Positions 1 through 8,192 of a stretch of DNA of 38,257 bases are shown here, in pieces. The notes under the pieces are model-generated. The model saw only the letters and a list, made by a program, of their open reading frames with translations, searched no databases and was not told the DNA's origin. The number at the start of each line of letters is the position of its first letter. Positions within the stretch are counted from its first letter, which is position 1. This DNA is from a virus. The position numbers and the translations under genes are program-made. The stretch spans positions 299 through 38,555 of IMG/VR virus record IMGVR_UViG_3300029893_000035; one strand, given 5' to 3'.

Positions 1-690
1 GGCATGGCCCGCCCTAATTGTTTCGGACGAAGCTTATGGCTTGCATGGACCTCCGGGAAAAATTTCCCGAATTACAGAAAATTAGAGAAGTTAGGTGAAA
101 TATTGGGGAGAAATTTATATTTTATTTTTGATGATTCTTTTTCTTCAATAAATGATGTTGTCGAATATAAGAGAATTGAAAGGAACAAAAATATAAGGGT
201 CAGATACGCTAATGACCCGAATTACAGGGTAAAGACGAATTTGAGACAGTGGAAAACAACCCCTATTGCCATAAGAAACAGAATGTTGAAGGGAATGTCT
301 CAGGAGGAAAGAGAGGCATACTTTCAAGCGAAGCAAAACGCCCATGCGGAGAATAGAGAAAAACACATACCGCATTGTAAACAACCAATTTACGGGTGGT
401 ATGAAGTTTTGAAAAAATACAATTATTGTTGTGCATATTGTGGAGTTAGAAGGTCTAGGAAGAAATGTGAAACAATTTCGCTTCAAATGGATCACATATT
501 CCCAATTCGTTCTAAGTATTTTGAACATTCAATACACAATATAGCCCCGGCTTGCAGAAAGTGCAATGCGTCTAAGGGGAGTAGTGATCTTAGATCCTGG
601 GCCATTCGTACCAACAAACAACCCTCATTATTGGTTCTAAACCAATATTGGGAACAAATACGGAGAAAAAACAATGAAGCGTCTATTTAG
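1..690 (+). CDS. HNH endonuclease (C-terminal part; gene spans the window ends)
   Basis: The protein carries a classic HNH nuclease core: a CxxC pair (CAYC), a DHI motif (QMDHIFP) and a second pair (CRKC) preceded by HNIAPA, with a conserved Asn after it. HNH proteins beside terminase genes help cut concatemers at cos sites in many phages, so a packaging role is likely. An ATG exists at base 4, but the frame is open to base 1 and continues in register from the ORF at 38138-38257. The true start is therefore probably 38138, giving about 269 aa in a circular map. The end overlaps the terS start by 17 nt. The middle (about residues 50-130) is lysine- and arginine-rich and not recognised. Confidence 0.85.
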   Translation, partial: GMARPNCFGRSLWLAWTSGKNFPNYRKLEKLGEILGRNLYFIFDDSFSSINDVVEYKRIERNKNIRVRYANDPNYRVKTNLRQWKTTPIAIRNRMLKGMSQEEREAYFQAKQNAHAENREKHIPHCKQPIYGWYEVLKKYNYCCAYCGVRRSRKKCETISLQMDHIFPIRSKYFEHSIHNIAPACRKCNASKGSSDLRSWAIRTNKQPSLLVLNQYWEQIRRKNNEASI

Positions 691-1135
691 GTTTGACACC
701 CCCACCGGGAAAAAGAGACAGCCAAGAATGCGGTTTCCAACGGAAATAAAGGCGGGGTTGCAGGATAGAGAAATAAGACGAAAGGAAGGCAATGGTAATT
801 TGACACCCCCGCCAAAGGGAGGGGATGAATTAGACGGTTTCGTTTCGGCAAAACTGAAAAAGGAACAAGCATTAGCGGAGAAGTCGCAACACGATGCTGA
901 ATTAAGGCGTCTTGAAATTGCAAAACAACACGGTGATTTGTTACCCGTCGAGGATGTTCGCAAACAATTGGAATTGGAACACGCACAATGGTTGTCCGCC
1001 ATCGATGATTGGAGACAAATAATTGTGAAAAAGGTTGCTCGTCTCGGAATTCCTGTTGAATTGCAGGAATCCATAACCGAAATGATAAATAAGGAAATAA
1101 CCATTATGCGTCAAAAGAGAGCATCCAATGGTTGA
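674..1135 (+). CDS. terS: terminase small subunit-like protein
   Basis: This 153-aa protein lies directly before the large terminase. Its central and C-terminal part is a long charged helix (KLKKEQALAEK..., LRRLEIAKQHGDLLP) followed by a helical EDVRKQLELEHAQWLSAID region. That is the pattern of the C-terminal half of Nu1-like small terminases, with the typical GDLLP/GELVP turn before the last helices. The usual N-terminal helix-turn-helix is not obvious; the first 55 residues are basic and proline-rich. The small subunit would recognise the packaging site and assemble with the large subunit. It overlaps both neighbours (17 nt with HNH, 8 nt with terL), which points to translational coupling. 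The call rests on position and helix pattern. Confidence 0.65.
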   Translation: MKRLFRFDTPTGKKRQPRMRFPTEIKAGLQDREIRRKEGNGNLTPPPKGGDELDGFVSAKLKKEQALAEKSQHDAELRRLEIAKQHGDLLPVEDVRKQLELEHAQWLSAIDDWRQIIVKKVARLGIPVELQESITEMINKEITIMRQKRASNG

Positions 1136-3203
1136 TTTCAAATATGCAGATATAAAGGCAGTAGCGGAACAGGCACGGTCAATCGTTGCCCCTCCCGCTG
1201 ATGTTCTCACTCACAGGTCTGTTGCTTCTGAAATTGTATTCCCTGACGGTCCGCGTGTGGGGCAAACTTACGATCCCGAATTGGACCCCATCCATGATGC
1301 CATCGTGACGGTTTTAGACACAGGTGAGTATACCCGTCATGTGTGGGTTGGAGCGGTGCAGACCGGTAAATCTTTATTGATGACGCTTACCATGCTGCGG
1401 GTTGTGACACAACTGAAACAGTCTCTTGTATATAGTCAACCGACCATGCCGAAAATTGCTGAGGCGTGGACAGGTAAAATGGAGCCTATTATTTCGGCAT
1501 CATCTTACCGGACATGGCTGCCGACAAAGGGCATGGGGTCAAAGGGCGGGCAATCTGCCCCATTTATTCTTTTCCATAATCCTAAAACAAAATCCCGCGC
1601 AGGCATGTTCTACTTCATTCCAGGGGGAGGCAAATCGGAGGCTGCGCAGGCGGGCACAACCGCCCCGTGGATTTTCAACGACGAGGTTGATTCCTATAAG
1701 ACGCGCCATCGCATTGAATTGATTGCCAAGCGTGCCGATTCATTCGGTAGACATGCACGCCGCATTTATACAAGCACCGTGAAGTCCGATGACTCGTCAA
1801 TTATTCTCGGGATGTATGAGGAAAGCACACAATCCCGTCTGTGGTTCAAATGCCCGCATTGCGGGAAATGGGGTCCGCTGGAATGGGAAAATGTCGTATA
1901 TGATAAAGTTGACGAAATAACCGCCGGTCAATCTGTCCGATATGCCGCACCGTGTTGCGGGGTGCGTTGGACGGAAACGGATAGAATGCATGCATTGCAG
2001 CAATGGCGCATCGTTCACCAAGGGCAAGAGGTTGACGATATGGGCAAGATAATAGGTGATGCTCCGCGAGTCCTTACATTCGGATTATTGTGGACCGGTC
2101 TTGACTCCACCATTCGTCCGCTTTCGGTTCTCGCAATTGAACATTTCCGCGCCCTCAAAGCCCTTGAAGCTGGCGACCATGGCCCTATGCGTTCCTTTTA
2201 CCGTGACCAATTATGCCGCATGTATAAAGGTGAAATAGAGGAATTGGAAATTGCCGGGGACCTTTCTTGGCAAAAGCTGCATATCCGTTCGCTCCGCGAC
2301 AAGTGGGGACCATACCGTATTGTGACTGACCGTGACCAAGCGGACCCGGATCGGTATTTATATTCCCGGCGCGTCTGTGAACCGCCGCCGGAAGCGACAC
2401 ACTCTGTTGTGACCATCGACGTACAGGCGAACCGTATTTACTGGATGATTCGCGCATTCAACCTTGACAAGACTTCATGGATTTGCGGTTTTGGATATGA
2501 ATATTCCCGCTATGACCATGACAACCATAATGAACAGGAATTGCACCAAGTCTTAGACCGTGTTGCCTTGGTGACCCCAGCATATTGCGGAATCACAACC
2601 CTTGTTCTCGGGGGTGTTGACGTTGGTGATAATACCGATGCCGTAAAGCGGTGGGTTGAAGCAAAGGGCGGAATTTGGCGAGCGATGAAGGGCCACACAA
2701 ATAACATGAAGGCGGACGTTCAAGACGTTGAAGGGCTCGTCTATGTCCGCGACGGAATCATGCTGATGCAAGCGGACAATGCCCGTGATATGTTCCATTC
2801 CACGTTCCGCCGTCCTATCGATTCGGCAGGGGCAACACATATTGCGAATGGAATTGGAGCCCAAGAGGCAACGCTTTTCAAGCATCTTGTCAGTGAGCAA
2901 ACATCCATTGATATGAAAACGAAAAAGCGGATAACCAAGACGGGTCCGGGGCGCAATGACTGGCTCGACTGTGCGAAAATGACGGAGGTTTTGATTTACG
3001 GATTCATTCAAGATTTCCGATCCCATGAAGCACCCCGGACGGCGCAACCGATCCGGAGCGAGAATAAACCCCGGCATGCCGACGATGAAACCCCGAAAAC
3101 TATAAAGATCGGGTCAACGCTCGCCTCCCGCAACGCCAATCGGCAAGCCTATGGCGGCGGAATCCATCGAATTCAGCGGAGAAGTAGCCGGTTCAATTGG
3201 TGA
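1128..3203 (+). CDS. terL: terminase large subunit, lambda gpA family
   Basis: This is the ATP-driven DNA packaging motor and nuclease (691 aa, normal for gpA-type large terminases). Visible features are a Walker A-like loop VGAVQTGKS (residues about 74-82), Walker B WIFNDEVD (181-188), and a zinc-binding-like pair CPHC (242-245) with CC at 276-277. The C-terminal nuclease part has VTIDVQANRIYW as the first acidic motif and GRNDWLDC near the end. It follows the small subunit with an 8-nt overlap. It is followed by a structured 90-nt gap rather than a direct overlap with the next gene. Confidence 0.95.
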   Translation: MVDFKYADIKAVAEQARSIVAPPADVLTHRSVASEIVFPDGPRVGQTYDPELDPIHDAIVTVLDTGEYTRHVWVGAVQTGKSLLMTLTMLRVVTQLKQSLVYSQPTMPKIAEAWTGKMEPIISASSYRTWLPTKGMGSKGGQSAPFILFHNPKTKSRAGMFYFIPGGGKSEAAQAGTTAPWIFNDEVDSYKTRHRIELIAKRADSFGRHARRIYTSTVKSDDSSIILGMYEESTQSRLWFKCPHCGKWGPLEWENVVYDKVDEITAGQSVRYAAPCCGVRWTETDRMHALQQWRIVHQGQEVDDMGKIIGDAPRVLTFGLLWTGLDSTIRPLSVLAIEHFRALKALEAGDHGPMRSFYRDQLCRMYKGEIEELEIAGDLSWQKLHIRSLRDKWGPYRIVTDRDQADPDRYLYSRRVCEPPPEATHSVVTIDVQANRIYWMIRAFNLDKTSWICGFGYEYSRYDHDNHNEQELHQVLDRVALVTPAYCGITTLVLGGVDVGDNTDAVKRWVEAKGGIWRAMKGHTNNMKADVQDVEGLVYVRDGIMLMQADNARDMFHSTFRRPIDSAGATHIANGIGAQEATLFKHLVSEQTSIDMKTKKRITKTGPGRNDWLDCAKMTEVLIYGFIQDFRSHEAPRTAQPIRSENKPRHADDETPKTIKIGSTLASRNANRQAYGGGIHRIQRRSSRFNW

Positions 3204-3211
3204 TTGTGATA

Positions 3212-3226
3212 CAACATAGTATGTTG
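3212..3226. repeat. perfect 7-bp inverted repeat after terL
   Basis: CAACATA and TATGTTG flank a single G, nine bases after the terL stop codon. The near-perfect dyad looks like a protein binding site or a small hairpin. It directly precedes the larger hairpin at 3230-3290. No function is known. Confidence 0.6.
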
Positions 3227-3229
3227 CAC

Positions 3230-3290
3230 GGCTCCCGTTGAGGGGAAGCCCGATGGGTGCTAATCTCATCGGGTATTCCTCACGGGAGCC
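3230..3290 (+). promoter_or_regulatory. two-tier hairpin that buries the ribosome-binding site of the next gene
   Basis: GGCTCCCGT (3230-3238) pairs perfectly with ACGGGAGCC (3282-3290). After a bulged T, GAGGGG pairs with TTCCTC, with two G-U pairs. An inner stem CCCGATG (3249-3255) pairs with CATCGGG (3267-3273). The only Shine-Dalgarno-like sequence before the ATG at 3294 is GGGAG, and it lies in the 3' arm of the outer stem. The structure could lower translation of the joining protein relative to its neighbours, or be an mRNA processing site. No T-run follows, so it is not a standard terminator. Confidence 0.7.
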
Positions 3291-3293
3291 ACT

Positions 3294-3599
3294 ATGCCTG
3301 GAACCGGGTATGAAGATTGGGTGCGGTATCGGGTCAGTGACCCGGAAACCGCCCTGTCCCGTCTGCAAATGCACGTTCAATATTTGATGGAAATTGCGAG
3401 CGGTGCGCGGACGGCGGCGGACGGTGTTCAATACGATCCGCAGAATATCAACACCCTTTTAGCTCCCGGCAGCTTCCTCATGCGGGAGCTAAATCGTTTA
3501 GAAGGGGTAGTGAATAAGGTTGGAATCCCGCGCATGCAACCGACCCGTCGCGTTGACGGTGGCACCTTCTACCCTCCGAATACGGCAACGTCGGGCTAA
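3294..3599 (+). CDS. gpW-like head-tail joining protein (probable)
   Basis: This 101-aa protein sits between the large terminase and the portal, exactly where lambda-like phages encode gpW. Residues about 20-70 (ALSRLQMHVQYLMEI, SGARTAADG, then YDPQNINTLL and a final MRELNRLEGV helix) give the helix, SGxxTAxxG turn, strand, helix layout of gpW-type connector proteins. In lambda, gpW helps close the filled head and makes the platform for tail joining. The protein is longer than lambda gpW, with a Pro/Thr/Gly-rich tail. Translation may be limited by the hairpin just upstream. Position is stronger evidence than sequence here. Confidence 0.55.
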   Translation: MPGTGYEDWVRYRVSDPETALSRLQMHVQYLMEIASGARTAADGVQYDPQNINTLLAPGSFLMRELNRLEGVVNKVGIPRMQPTRRVDGGTFYPPNTATSG

Positions 3600-3602
3600 C
3601 CC

Positions 3603-5261
3603 ATGGCTAAAAGCAAGAGTCGCGCAGCGTCCCCGAAATCAATAAAGGTGGTGAAGCGGGTTGACGCCCCCAAGGGTTCACCGGAGGCACATAAGATTTT
3701 CGCCAAGGTGCATGAAATCATTGCGGTACGCAAGCAAGCCCTGCAAGCGAGGCGCGGAAGTTACCGTGCGGCGATGAACCCGCGCAGCCGCGTTGCCACT
3801 CCCTATGGCGGCTCCGGGGATCAGCATGTGGACACTTGGTCCCGGCGCATGCTGCGGGAATTGTCCCGTGATATGGACCGCAACGCGGACACCTTTGGCA
3901 CCCTCAACGATGCTTTCGCGGCTGCCGTCATCGGTGAAGGCGTCAAATACCGTCCGACTTCCAGTGATACCGGATGGAATAAAATTGTCGCAGAGAAGAT
4001 GCACGCGAAATTGATGCAGGATCGGAACGGCATCGATATTCGCGGACTCCGCACCGGATATCGCATCGGATACGATCTTGTGCGCGCATTCAGTGTGGAC
4101 GGAGAATGCGGGTTCATCAAACTAAATAATGGCAAGATCCAATGTTTTGAATCGGAGCAATTGACGAATGGCGGTAAGGTAAAGAATAAGGACGTTGACG
4201 GGGTAATTTGCAATAGCGATGGTACGTTGGCTGAATTCCATATCTGTCCGTACAACACCATTGGTGCGCTTGACTACGGGAGCGGCGATGATTTCAAGGC
4301 GGAATTTGTTGAATGGCTCGCCAATCGTTCTCGCTTCTCGCAGACGCGCGGCATCCCCCTTATCGTCGGTGGTCTGGATGATTGGGAGCGGTTGGATTCC
4401 TTCCGTGAGTCGGAAGTGATTGCCGCAGAGCAAGGCAGCCAGATTTACGGAGCAATTGAGCATCCGGACGGCGACATGGGTACGTCCCGTCCGTTCTCGG
4501 CTACTCGCGGCAATCCAAGTGAGGTTGTGCGCGGCGGTGCGAATTATGACACGAATAACGAGGCTGGCATTGATTGGCAGCCGACCGTTGCGGGTGCGTT
4601 GCTCGACCTTCCGGACGGAAAGAAATACGTCCCGGTTGATCCGCAGCGACCGAATCCGAATGCGGTCCCCTTCATGATGGAATTGATTCGTCAATTCTGT
4701 GCGCGTACCGGTCTTCCGTATGAATTCGTCTATAATGATGTTCGCGGACTATCGTGGAGCGTGAATCGCGCCCTTGTGCAGATGGCTCGGGATCGCATCG
4801 CCATTTGGCAAACGCAATTTTTCGCTCCGATGTTCAGCAATCTGTATACGTGGCTCCTGCGGAACATGATCGATGACGGTGAAATTCCCGACCGTGATGA
4901 TTGGGACAGGCATGAATTGCAATGGTCCCGTATTTCCTGGCCGGATGAAGGGGCGGAATATGACGCGCAAACCACCGGCCTTATCAAAGGGCTTACAACC
5001 CGCCATCGGGTGCATGGTCCATTGTGGCGGGATTACCTTGACGAGAGGGCGGTTGAATTGGGCTACGCTTCGGAATTGGCAAAGGAACACAATAAGAAAT
5101 ATCCGGAATTCCAAGTGACGCCGCAATTCTTCCTCGGATTTGAGGAAGCTACCAGCAAGACGGAAACTGAGAATACGTCTGAAACGCTGGTGAACGGCGA
5201 GGCGTCGAAATCCAAGGCTAAGAATACCGATCCAAAAAAGCAAGTAAGGGATAGACAATGA
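3603..5261 (+). CDS. portal protein, lambda gpB family
   Basis: The 552-aa length, the place between gpW-like and protease genes, and the sequence pattern fit the lambda-type portal family. Recognisable stretches are the basic N-terminus, SWSVNRALVQMARDRIAIWQ in the C-terminal half (about residues 378-400) and the PDEGAEYDAQ region near residue 445. It forms the dodecameric DNA entry and exit ring of the capsid and docks the terminase. The last 45 residues are charged and probably disordered. Its stop overlaps the start of the protease gene by 4 nt (ATGA), so the two are probably translationally coupled. Confidence 0.9.
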   Translation: MAKSKSRAASPKSIKVVKRVDAPKGSPEAHKIFAKVHEIIAVRKQALQARRGSYRAAMNPRSRVATPYGGSGDQHVDTWSRRMLRELSRDMDRNADTFGTLNDAFAAAVIGEGVKYRPTSSDTGWNKIVAEKMHAKLMQDRNGIDIRGLRTGYRIGYDLVRAFSVDGECGFIKLNNGKIQCFESEQLTNGGKVKNKDVDGVICNSDGTLAEFHICPYNTIGALDYGSGDDFKAEFVEWLANRSRFSQTRGIPLIVGGLDDWERLDSFRESEVIAAEQGSQIYGAIEHPDGDMGTSRPFSATRGNPSEVVRGGANYDTNNEAGIDWQPTVAGALLDLPDGKKYVPVDPQRPNPNAVPFMMELIRQFCARTGLPYEFVYNDVRGLSWSVNRALVQMARDRIAIWQTQFFAPMFSNLYTWLLRNMIDDGEIPDRDDWDRHELQWSRISWPDEGAEYDAQTTGLIKGLTTRHRVHGPLWRDYLDERAVELGYASELAKEHNKKYPEFQVTPQFFLGFEEATSKTETENTSETLVNGEASKSKAKNTDPKKQVRDRQ

Positions 5262-6328
5262 GCAAGCCTAAACTGCAATGCCGCGCTTTTATGACTGCCG
5301 ATCTGGCAGAGGAAAGCAAGGATCAAAACGCGGATTTCCAAGGTCGCTGGCGGCTCAATGCCGGTAGCGAAATGCAAGTCACCGTCGCGGGGCTCAACGG
5401 TGATAAACCAATTCGTCTTGTGGTCGATTGTGAATCCCTCACGGTAAAGAATAACCGTGTTGTGGCCTTGTTCGACCACTCCCCGTATAATCCCATCGGA
5501 TATTGGGACGAATTCACCTTCGGCGCGCAAGGTGTTTTCGCCAATCTCTATCTCGTCAATCCTAAGGATGAAAAAGAGAATGCGGTATTTGGGGACGTTA
5601 TCCGCATTCGGGCTCTGATCCGCTCCAAGGTTCCCATTCAAGTTTCCATCGGTGCGGACGCTGGCGAAAATGGCACATGGGAAAAGGTTGAAGGTAAAAT
5701 TACGGTCAATGGAGTGGAATATGACGGAGCGGGGGAAATTCCTCTCTACGTTCTCCGCAAGGGTGTTGTCTTTGAATCCTCAATTGTCACTTTCGGCGCG
5801 GACGCTCAGACGGGGCGGCTTGCGGCGAACAAAAACCAAAACCCGTCTAACAAGGAAGCCTCTATGAGCGACACGCTCAAGGCACTTCTCTCCAAGTATG
5901 GGGAGAAGCATCACGGTCTTATCGCTCGGTGTGTTGCCGGGGGCGACGATGAGGCTACCATTCACTCCAAGATTTCGGCGTCTGAGTCGAGCGAGAAGGA
6001 CGAGGAAATCAAGGCACTAAAGGCCAAGTGCGCCGATCTGCAAGCCAAGTGCGCCGATCTGCAAGCCAAGCTTGACGATTATGCGCAGAAGGGCCAGGAG
6101 AAGCAAGAGAAGGAAACCGCTGAGAAGGTCGCCGCCAAGGGCAAGGGCTCTGACAAGGCACTTTCTTTCACGGGAACCGATGAGAATAAGGGCAAGGGTG
6201 GCGACGAGAAGCAACCCGAAACCCTGTCGCAAGCCATGAAGATCATGGCCGCTGCGGATCCCACCCTCAAGGGCTTCAAGCTGCGCGTTGCGGCTCGGGC
6301 CAAGTACCCCAACGTTTCGGAGAAGTAA
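5258..6328 (+). CDS. prohead protease with C-terminal scaffold domain
   Basis: The N-terminal 190 residues look like the assemblin-type (HK97-like) prohead protease: ALFDHSPYNPIGYW holds the candidate catalytic His74 and VPIQVSIGAD the candidate Ser130, followed by VFESSIVTFGAD. From about residue 200 the protein becomes a charged helical scaffold with a KCADLQA repeat and coiled-coil character, ending in a basic segment (FKLRVAARAKYP) that may bind the capsid protein. The protease would cleave scaffold and itself during head maturation. A strong internal start at 5864 suggests the scaffold is also made alone. It overlaps the portal gene by 4 nt and precedes the decoration protein by 3 nt. 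Confidence 0.8.
   Translation: MSKPKLQCRAFMTADLAEESKDQNADFQGRWRLNAGSEMQVTVAGLNGDKPIRLVVDCESLTVKNNRVVALFDHSPYNPIGYWDEFTFGAQGVFANLYLVNPKDEKENAVFGDVIRIRALIRSKVPIQVSIGADAGENGTWEKVEGKITVNGVEYDGAGEIPLYVLRKGVVFESSIVTFGADAQTGRLAANKNQNPSNKEASMSDTLKALLSKYGEKHHGLIARCVAGGDDEATIHSKISASESSEKDEEIKALKAKCADLQAKCADLQAKLDDYAQKGQEKQEKETAEKVAAKGKGSDKALSFTGTDENKGKGGDEKQPETLSQAMKIMAAADPTLKGFKLRVAARAKYPNVSEK
5864..6328 (+). CDS. nested in-frame scaffold protein (internal start)
   Basis: An ATG at 5864 is in frame with the protease gene and is preceded by AAGGAAG at 5852-5858, with 5 nt between them. Starting there gives a 154-aa product (MSDTLKALL...) that is purely the scaffold region. This mirrors lambda, where Nu3 scaffold is translated from inside gene C. 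The product is helical and Lys/Glu-rich and would guide capsid protein assembly before being removed by the protease. The site and spacing are seen directly; production of the short form is inferred. Confidence 0.6.
   Translation: MSDTLKALLSKYGEKHHGLIARCVAGGDDEATIHSKISASESSEKDEEIKALKAKCADLQAKCADLQAKLDDYAQKGQEKQEKETAEKVAAKGKGSDKALSFTGTDENKGKGGDEKQPETLSQAMKIMAAADPTLKGFKLRVAARAKYPNVSEK
6023..6070 (+). repeat. 21-bp tandem repeat in the scaffold region
   Basis: Two identical 21-bp units (6023-6043, 6044-6064) and a 6-bp partial third unit encode AKCADLQ twice in the coiled coil. The copies are identical at the nucleotide level, which suggests a recent duplication or slippage that lengthens the coil by seven residues, exactly one heptad. 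Confidence 0.85.
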
Positions 6329-6331
6329 GCC

Positions 6332-6679
6332 ATGGCCGTTCAAACCAATAACCCCGGCATGGCGGTGCAGGCTGGGGAAACCCTTGCTGCCCGTCGCCTT
6401 ATCAAGTACGATGGCACCTATGCCGATGGTGATGCCAACCAAGATTGGCTCGGCGTTACGCAGGAGCCCCGTTCGACCGGTGAGCAAACCCCGGTTCGCT
6501 TCCTGTCCGCTGGCACGGTCATTCTGACTGCTGCTGTTGCCATCACTGCCGGTGCGCTCGTCTACAAGGCGAATGACGGTAAGGTCGGTGTCACCAATAC
6601 CAATGCTCTTATCGGCATCGCCCTTGAGGCGGCTTCCGGTGACGGCATTGAAATCCAAGTCAAGCCCCTTGTCGGCTAA
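6332..6679 (+). CDS. capsid decoration (head-stabilising) protein, DUF2190-like
   Basis: The small 115-aa protein is Ala/Gly/Thr-rich with alternating beta strands: FLSAGTVILTAAVAITAGALVYKANDGKVGV, then IGIALEAASGDGIEIQVKPLVG. This is the typical pattern of DUF2190 and lambda gpD-type decoration proteins. It lies in the usual place between protease/scaffold and major capsid genes. Such proteins bind the outside of the expanded capsid lattice and stabilise it against DNA pressure. It starts 3 nt after the protease stop and ends 11 nt before the capsid gene, so the head genes are probably co-expressed. Confidence 0.8.
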   Translation: MAVQTNNPGMAVQAGETLAARRLIKYDGTYADGDANQDWLGVTQEPRSTGEQTPVRFLSAGTVILTAAVAITAGALVYKANDGKVGVTNTNALIGIALEAASGDGIEIQVKPLVG

Positions 6680-6690
6680 GGAACAATACC

Positions 6691-7707
6691 ATGATTAATA
6701 CCGGTAACGCTACTCCGCGCCTGGATCTTCTCGGACCCATTCTCCAAGAGGGGATGCCTGAGGAAGCTTATGTTGCGCATCGTGTTCTCCCGCCCATGCT
6801 GGTGCAAAAGCGGAAGGGTGCGATTCCTTCGTTCCTGTTCACCGACGCTCAAGCCCTGAGCATCAAGCACGCTCCTAAGACGGGTTTCGCCCGTATCCAG
6901 AGTAAGCTTGGACAGGAGGATTATTCCTGTGACGAGGCTGGCGTTGAGGAAGCCCTGTCGTTTGAGGATTACGAAATCCTTGGCAGGGATTACGCGCAGG
7001 AAGTCATCACGCGCAAGCTTGTTCATATCGTGCTGCGCGCCCGTGACTATGCCCTGGCCCAAGCCCTGTTCTCGGCTGCGGGTGAAACCACGTTCGCCAC
7101 GAATCTCGTTACCGCTCTGAATACCTGGGCGTCTGCCAACGGCACCCCTCAGGATGATATTCTGCAAGCGATCACGAATATTCTGACGCAGACCGGCAGC
7201 GTGGCCGATACCATGCTGATTGGCTGGGGGCTGTACGTGGATCTGTGCAAGTCGCCGCAGATTCGTTCGCTGGTCAAGGCTAATTTCGGTTTCGGCATGG
7301 AGAAGGGCGGCGCTGCCGCTAATTCTCTGATCCGTCCGGATTGGCTGGCGACGATCTTCGGGCTCAAGGAAATCATTGTGGCCCCTGGTGTGGTGGACGC
7401 GAACAAGGAAGGTGCGGCGAACAAGAATCTTGGGTTCATCTGGCCCAAGTCGTACGCCTTCGTGTTCAAGAAAGCCGGCAGCCAGGATAACGTTCGTGAA
7501 GTCTCGCTTGGCCGTACCTTCGTGTACGATCTGGCGTCTACCTTCAACGATCTGACCACGATGGGGGCGATTGATGCGCTCCGGGCGCTCTATATCGAGC
7601 AATACCCGGATCCGAATATCAATGCTGACGTTCTCCGCGCCCGTGAGTATATCGATATGCAAATTCTGCTGTCGAATGCCGGCGCTCTGATCAAGTCGGT
7701 TGGCTAA
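6691..7707 (+). CDS. major capsid protein
   Basis: At 338 aa, placed directly after the decoration gene, this is the main shell protein. It resembles the lambda gpE family in length and layout: an N-terminal arm, VLPPMLVQKRKGAIPSFLF, a long helical middle (DYALAQALFSAAGETTF) and a beta-rich C-terminal domain (WPKSYAFVFKK, REVSLGRTFVYD). The base composition is richer in G+C at third positions than the small genes around it, typical of highly expressed genes. A G+C-rich hairpin follows it at 7728-7752. Confidence 0.88.
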   Translation: MINTGNATPRLDLLGPILQEGMPEEAYVAHRVLPPMLVQKRKGAIPSFLFTDAQALSIKHAPKTGFARIQSKLGQEDYSCDEAGVEEALSFEDYEILGRDYAQEVITRKLVHIVLRARDYALAQALFSAAGETTFATNLVTALNTWASANGTPQDDILQAITNILTQTGSVADTMLIGWGLYVDLCKSPQIRSLVKANFGFGMEKGGAAANSLIRPDWLATIFGLKEIIVAPGVVDANKEGAANKNLGFIWPKSYAFVFKKAGSQDNVREVSLGRTFVYDLASTFNDLTTMGAIDALRALYIEQYPDPNINADVLRAREYIDMQILLSNAGALIKSVG

Positions 7708-7727
7708 TCCCTTCCAGTGATTGATAG

Positions 7728-7752
7728 GAGGGGGAGGATCGTTCTCCCCCTC
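7728..7752 (+). terminator. hairpin after the major capsid gene
   Basis: GAGGGGGAG (7728-7736) pairs with CTCCCCCTC (7744-7752) around GATCGTT, and is followed only by TGTTCATT. It may be a partial terminator that makes capsid mRNA more abundant than downstream mRNA, or an mRNA-stabilising stem. Confidence 0.5.
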
Positions 7753-7775
7753 TGTTCATTCCCCGAAAGGCCACA

Positions 7776-8192
7776 ATGAGTATCGTCAGGGCGAAAACAA
7801 ACCCCTATGGGCCAGCTACGCTTGACATTCAGATTGAGCAAGGGGCGGATTTCTACCTCCCTCTTGGGCTCGTCAAAGCTGGCGTCCCTTGGGTTTTGAC
7901 CGGATGCACGTTTGAGGCTTATTTCTCACAGGAATGGGCTCCGGGTGCAAACAAAGTCGATATGACCGTTACGGTTGTGGATGAGAATGCCGGGACCATA
8001 AACGTTAAATTCCCATCCGCTGATAGTCTTGGGTTGGTGTTGCCTCACCCTCCTAAGAAAACCGTAGATCCAACCCCGTTTAAGTTTGGTAATTGGCTTT
8101 TGAAAATTACCGATCCTTCGGACACGAATTCTCCGACGAAACGACTTCTCGGAGGCATTGTCTATTTCGAGCGTGACCCATGCCGGACGTAG
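7776..8192 (+). CDS. phage structural protein of unknown role (beta-sandwich type)
   Basis: This 138-aa protein contains an IEQGADFYLPLGLVKAGVPW segment, a VTVVDENAGTINVKFPSAD segment, and a WLLKITDPSDT... LLGGIVYF ending. The same order is seen in small immunoglobulin-like accessory proteins of phage virions. It starts a run of four beta-rich genes between the capsid and tail fibre, so it may be part of a fibre or base structure. Its last 13 bases overlap the next gene. The exact role is not recognised. Confidence 0.55.
   Translation: MSIVRAKTNPYGPATLDIQIEQGADFYLPLGLVKAGVPWVLTGCTFEAYFSQEWAPGANKVDMTVTVVDENAGTINVKFPSADSLGLVLPHPPKKTVDPTPFKFGNWLLKITDPSDTNSPTKRLLGGIVYFERDPCRT

Noticed and set aside
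6017-6658. A long minus-strand ORF opposite the scaffold and decoration genes
   Set aside because: It mirrors codon bias of the genes on the plus strand; no start signals and no neighbour on that strand.
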